In this document: positions 38,589-39,031 of the stretch, piece after piece
How positions within the stretch are numbered: the first letter of the stretch is position 1
Layout: each line of letters opens with the position of its first letter
From: Acidobacteriota bacterium
Lineage (GTDB): Bacteria; Acidobacteriota; JAAYUB01
Direction of reading: 5' to 3'
NCBI GenBank assembly: GCA_012517875.1
Contig: JAAYUB010000076.1
Location: 1 to 39,031, forward strand
Length of the DNA: 39,031 bases
Made by a program: the position numbers and the translations under genes
Notes under the pieces: generated by a model
What the model saw: the letters and a program-made list of their open reading frames with translations, nothing else
What the model was told of the DNA's origin: nothing
The model's database searches: none

Positions 38589-39031
38589 ATGGACATCCAT
38601 AAACTGCCGCCGTCGCTCACGCCGCTGGATCTGCCCGAACCGTCGGACGAGTCTGTCCAAGCGGACACTGTCAAGTCGGCAGCCTCCGCTCAGGGAGCGA
38701 TCGCCCCGGACAAGCAGTTCCCGGACACCATCCAGAGCGGGCCGGATCGTTCGCTGGTCGCCGACCTCCAGCGGAGTGTCGGTCAGACGGGCGGTGAGGG
38801 TGGGGGGGGCAACGTTACGGACAAGGGAGTGTGGAGGATGGGCGGCGAAGGGGGCGGCGGCGGCAAGGGGGTCGAGCACGAATTGCGCCAGGTGGGCGGC
38901 GAGGGGGGCGGCGGCGGCAAGGGGGTCGAGCACGAACTGCGCCGGGTGGGCGGCGAGGGAGGTGGCGGCGGCAAGGGGGTCGAGCACGAACTGCGCCGGG
39001 TGGGCGGCGAGGGAGGTGGCGGCGGCAAGGC
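38589..39031 (+). CDS. Gly-rich tandem-repeat protein, start only
   Basis: The frame starts at an ATG with GGAGGG just upstream and runs off the window end after 147 codons. I do not recognise it. Residues 1-66 are acidic, Pro-rich at first (MDIHKLPPSLTPLDLPEPSD) and have no signal peptide. From residue 68 the protein consists of repeats: a degenerate 17-residue unit, then 18-residue units GGEGGGGGKGVEHELRRV, of which three complete copies and part of a fourth are visible. Each unit joins a flexible Gly stretch to a charged EHELR element. The N-terminus is faintly like that of the Pro-rich protein at 4607-5428. The opposite strand also has open frames over the repeats, but without ribosome sites. 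Its full length and function need the sequence beyond the window. Confidence 0.65.
   Translation, partial: MDIHKLPPSLTPLDLPEPSDESVQADTVKSAASAQGAIAPDKQFPDTIQSGPDRSLVADLQRSVGQTGGEGGGGNVTDKGVWRMGGEGGGGGKGVEHELRQVGGEGGGGGKGVEHELRRVGGEGGGGGKGVEHELRRVGGEGGGGGK
38841..39031 (+). repeat. 54-bp tandem repeats
   Basis: Three complete 54-bp copies begin at 38841, 38895 and 38949 and a fourth at 39003 is cut by the window end. Copies differ by few bases (mostly third positions: GAA/GAG, GGG/GGA, GGC/GGT, TTG/CTG), and one differs by Gln/Arg. A degenerate 51-bp unit precedes at 38790-38840. Period and frame agree, so the copies encode identical 18-residue units. Confidence 0.9.

Noticed and set aside
38574-38987. 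Minus-strand frames over the 54-bp repeats (LDPLAAAAPLAAH units)
   Set aside because: Tandem repeats with a period divisible by three stay open in other frames. Only the plus-strand frame has a start with a ribosome site.
38841-39031. CRISPR array
   Set aside because: The copies are contiguous, without unique spacers, and are in frame in a coding sequence.

Overview
The window is a 39 kb piece of a GC-rich bacterial chromosome, probably from an uncultured Acidobacteriota-like organism. The main pointer is 9263-10762, an N-terminal helix-turn-helix of the SWKEIA...VRTVQRW type fused to a membrane segment and FG-GAP repeats, an architecture common in Acidobacteria. Other supporting traits are secreted DUF1573, PD40/ankyrin and CsgG-like proteins, sigma70-type promoters (TTGnnn-17-TAnnnT) and AGGAGG ribosome sites. 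The assignment is inferred from gene content only. No rRNA, tRNA, CRISPR array or transposase gene was seen.

Layout. 1-820: a lower-GC gene for a secreted Cys-rich protein. 1188-3735: a GH3 xylosidase-type glycosidase followed by a SemiSWEET sugar transporter. 3790-5745: an RRM RNA-binding protein gene and a Pro-rich orphan, enclosed by two inverted copies of a ~155 bp intergenic repeat. 5791-10762: ankyrin/PD40 protein, zinc-ribbon membrane protein, HTH/FG-GAP protein. 10859-14062: a GtrA-glycosyltransferase fusion converging on a DUF1573 protein. 14238-17139: a three-gene unit of lipoprotein, small helical protein and B12-type radical SAM enzyme. 17145-25449: orphan MacB-like permease, transglutaminase-like protein, transketolase, cohesin-like protein, CsgG-like protein, Cys-rich orphan. 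25594-31791: two ferritin-fold genes, Ada plus a RibD-type reductase, TonB-like protein, CPBP protease, PF04008 protein and a PEBP protein. 32265-33405: Smr protein with an unknown partner. 33670-38265: a heme operon (SPASM radical SAM, hemE, hemH, hemY). 38589-end: start of a Gly-rich protein built on 54-bp tandem repeats.

Most notable points. (1) The DUF1573 gene is split by one in-frame UGA exactly at the first Cys of the conserved Cys-Gly-Cys motif. The downstream frame is intact, there is no ribosome site for a second start, and a perfect 6-bp hairpin begins 13 nt after the UGA. It is a candidate selenoprotein; a nonsense mutation or base-call error is the alternative. (2) The heme operon pairs HemE, HemH and HemY with an AhbD-like radical SAM enzyme. 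This suggests an anaerobic variant of the coproporphyrin-dependent route in which the radical SAM enzyme does the final decarboxylation. (3) A family of degenerate intergenic repeats sits mostly at gene 3' ends, in two places provides the stop codon of the gene, and twice occurs as inverted pairs around cargo.

Most genes lie in short transcription units with clear promoters and hairpins between convergent units. Overlapping start/stop codons (15274/15281, 28135/28138, 34764/34767) mark translationally coupled pairs.
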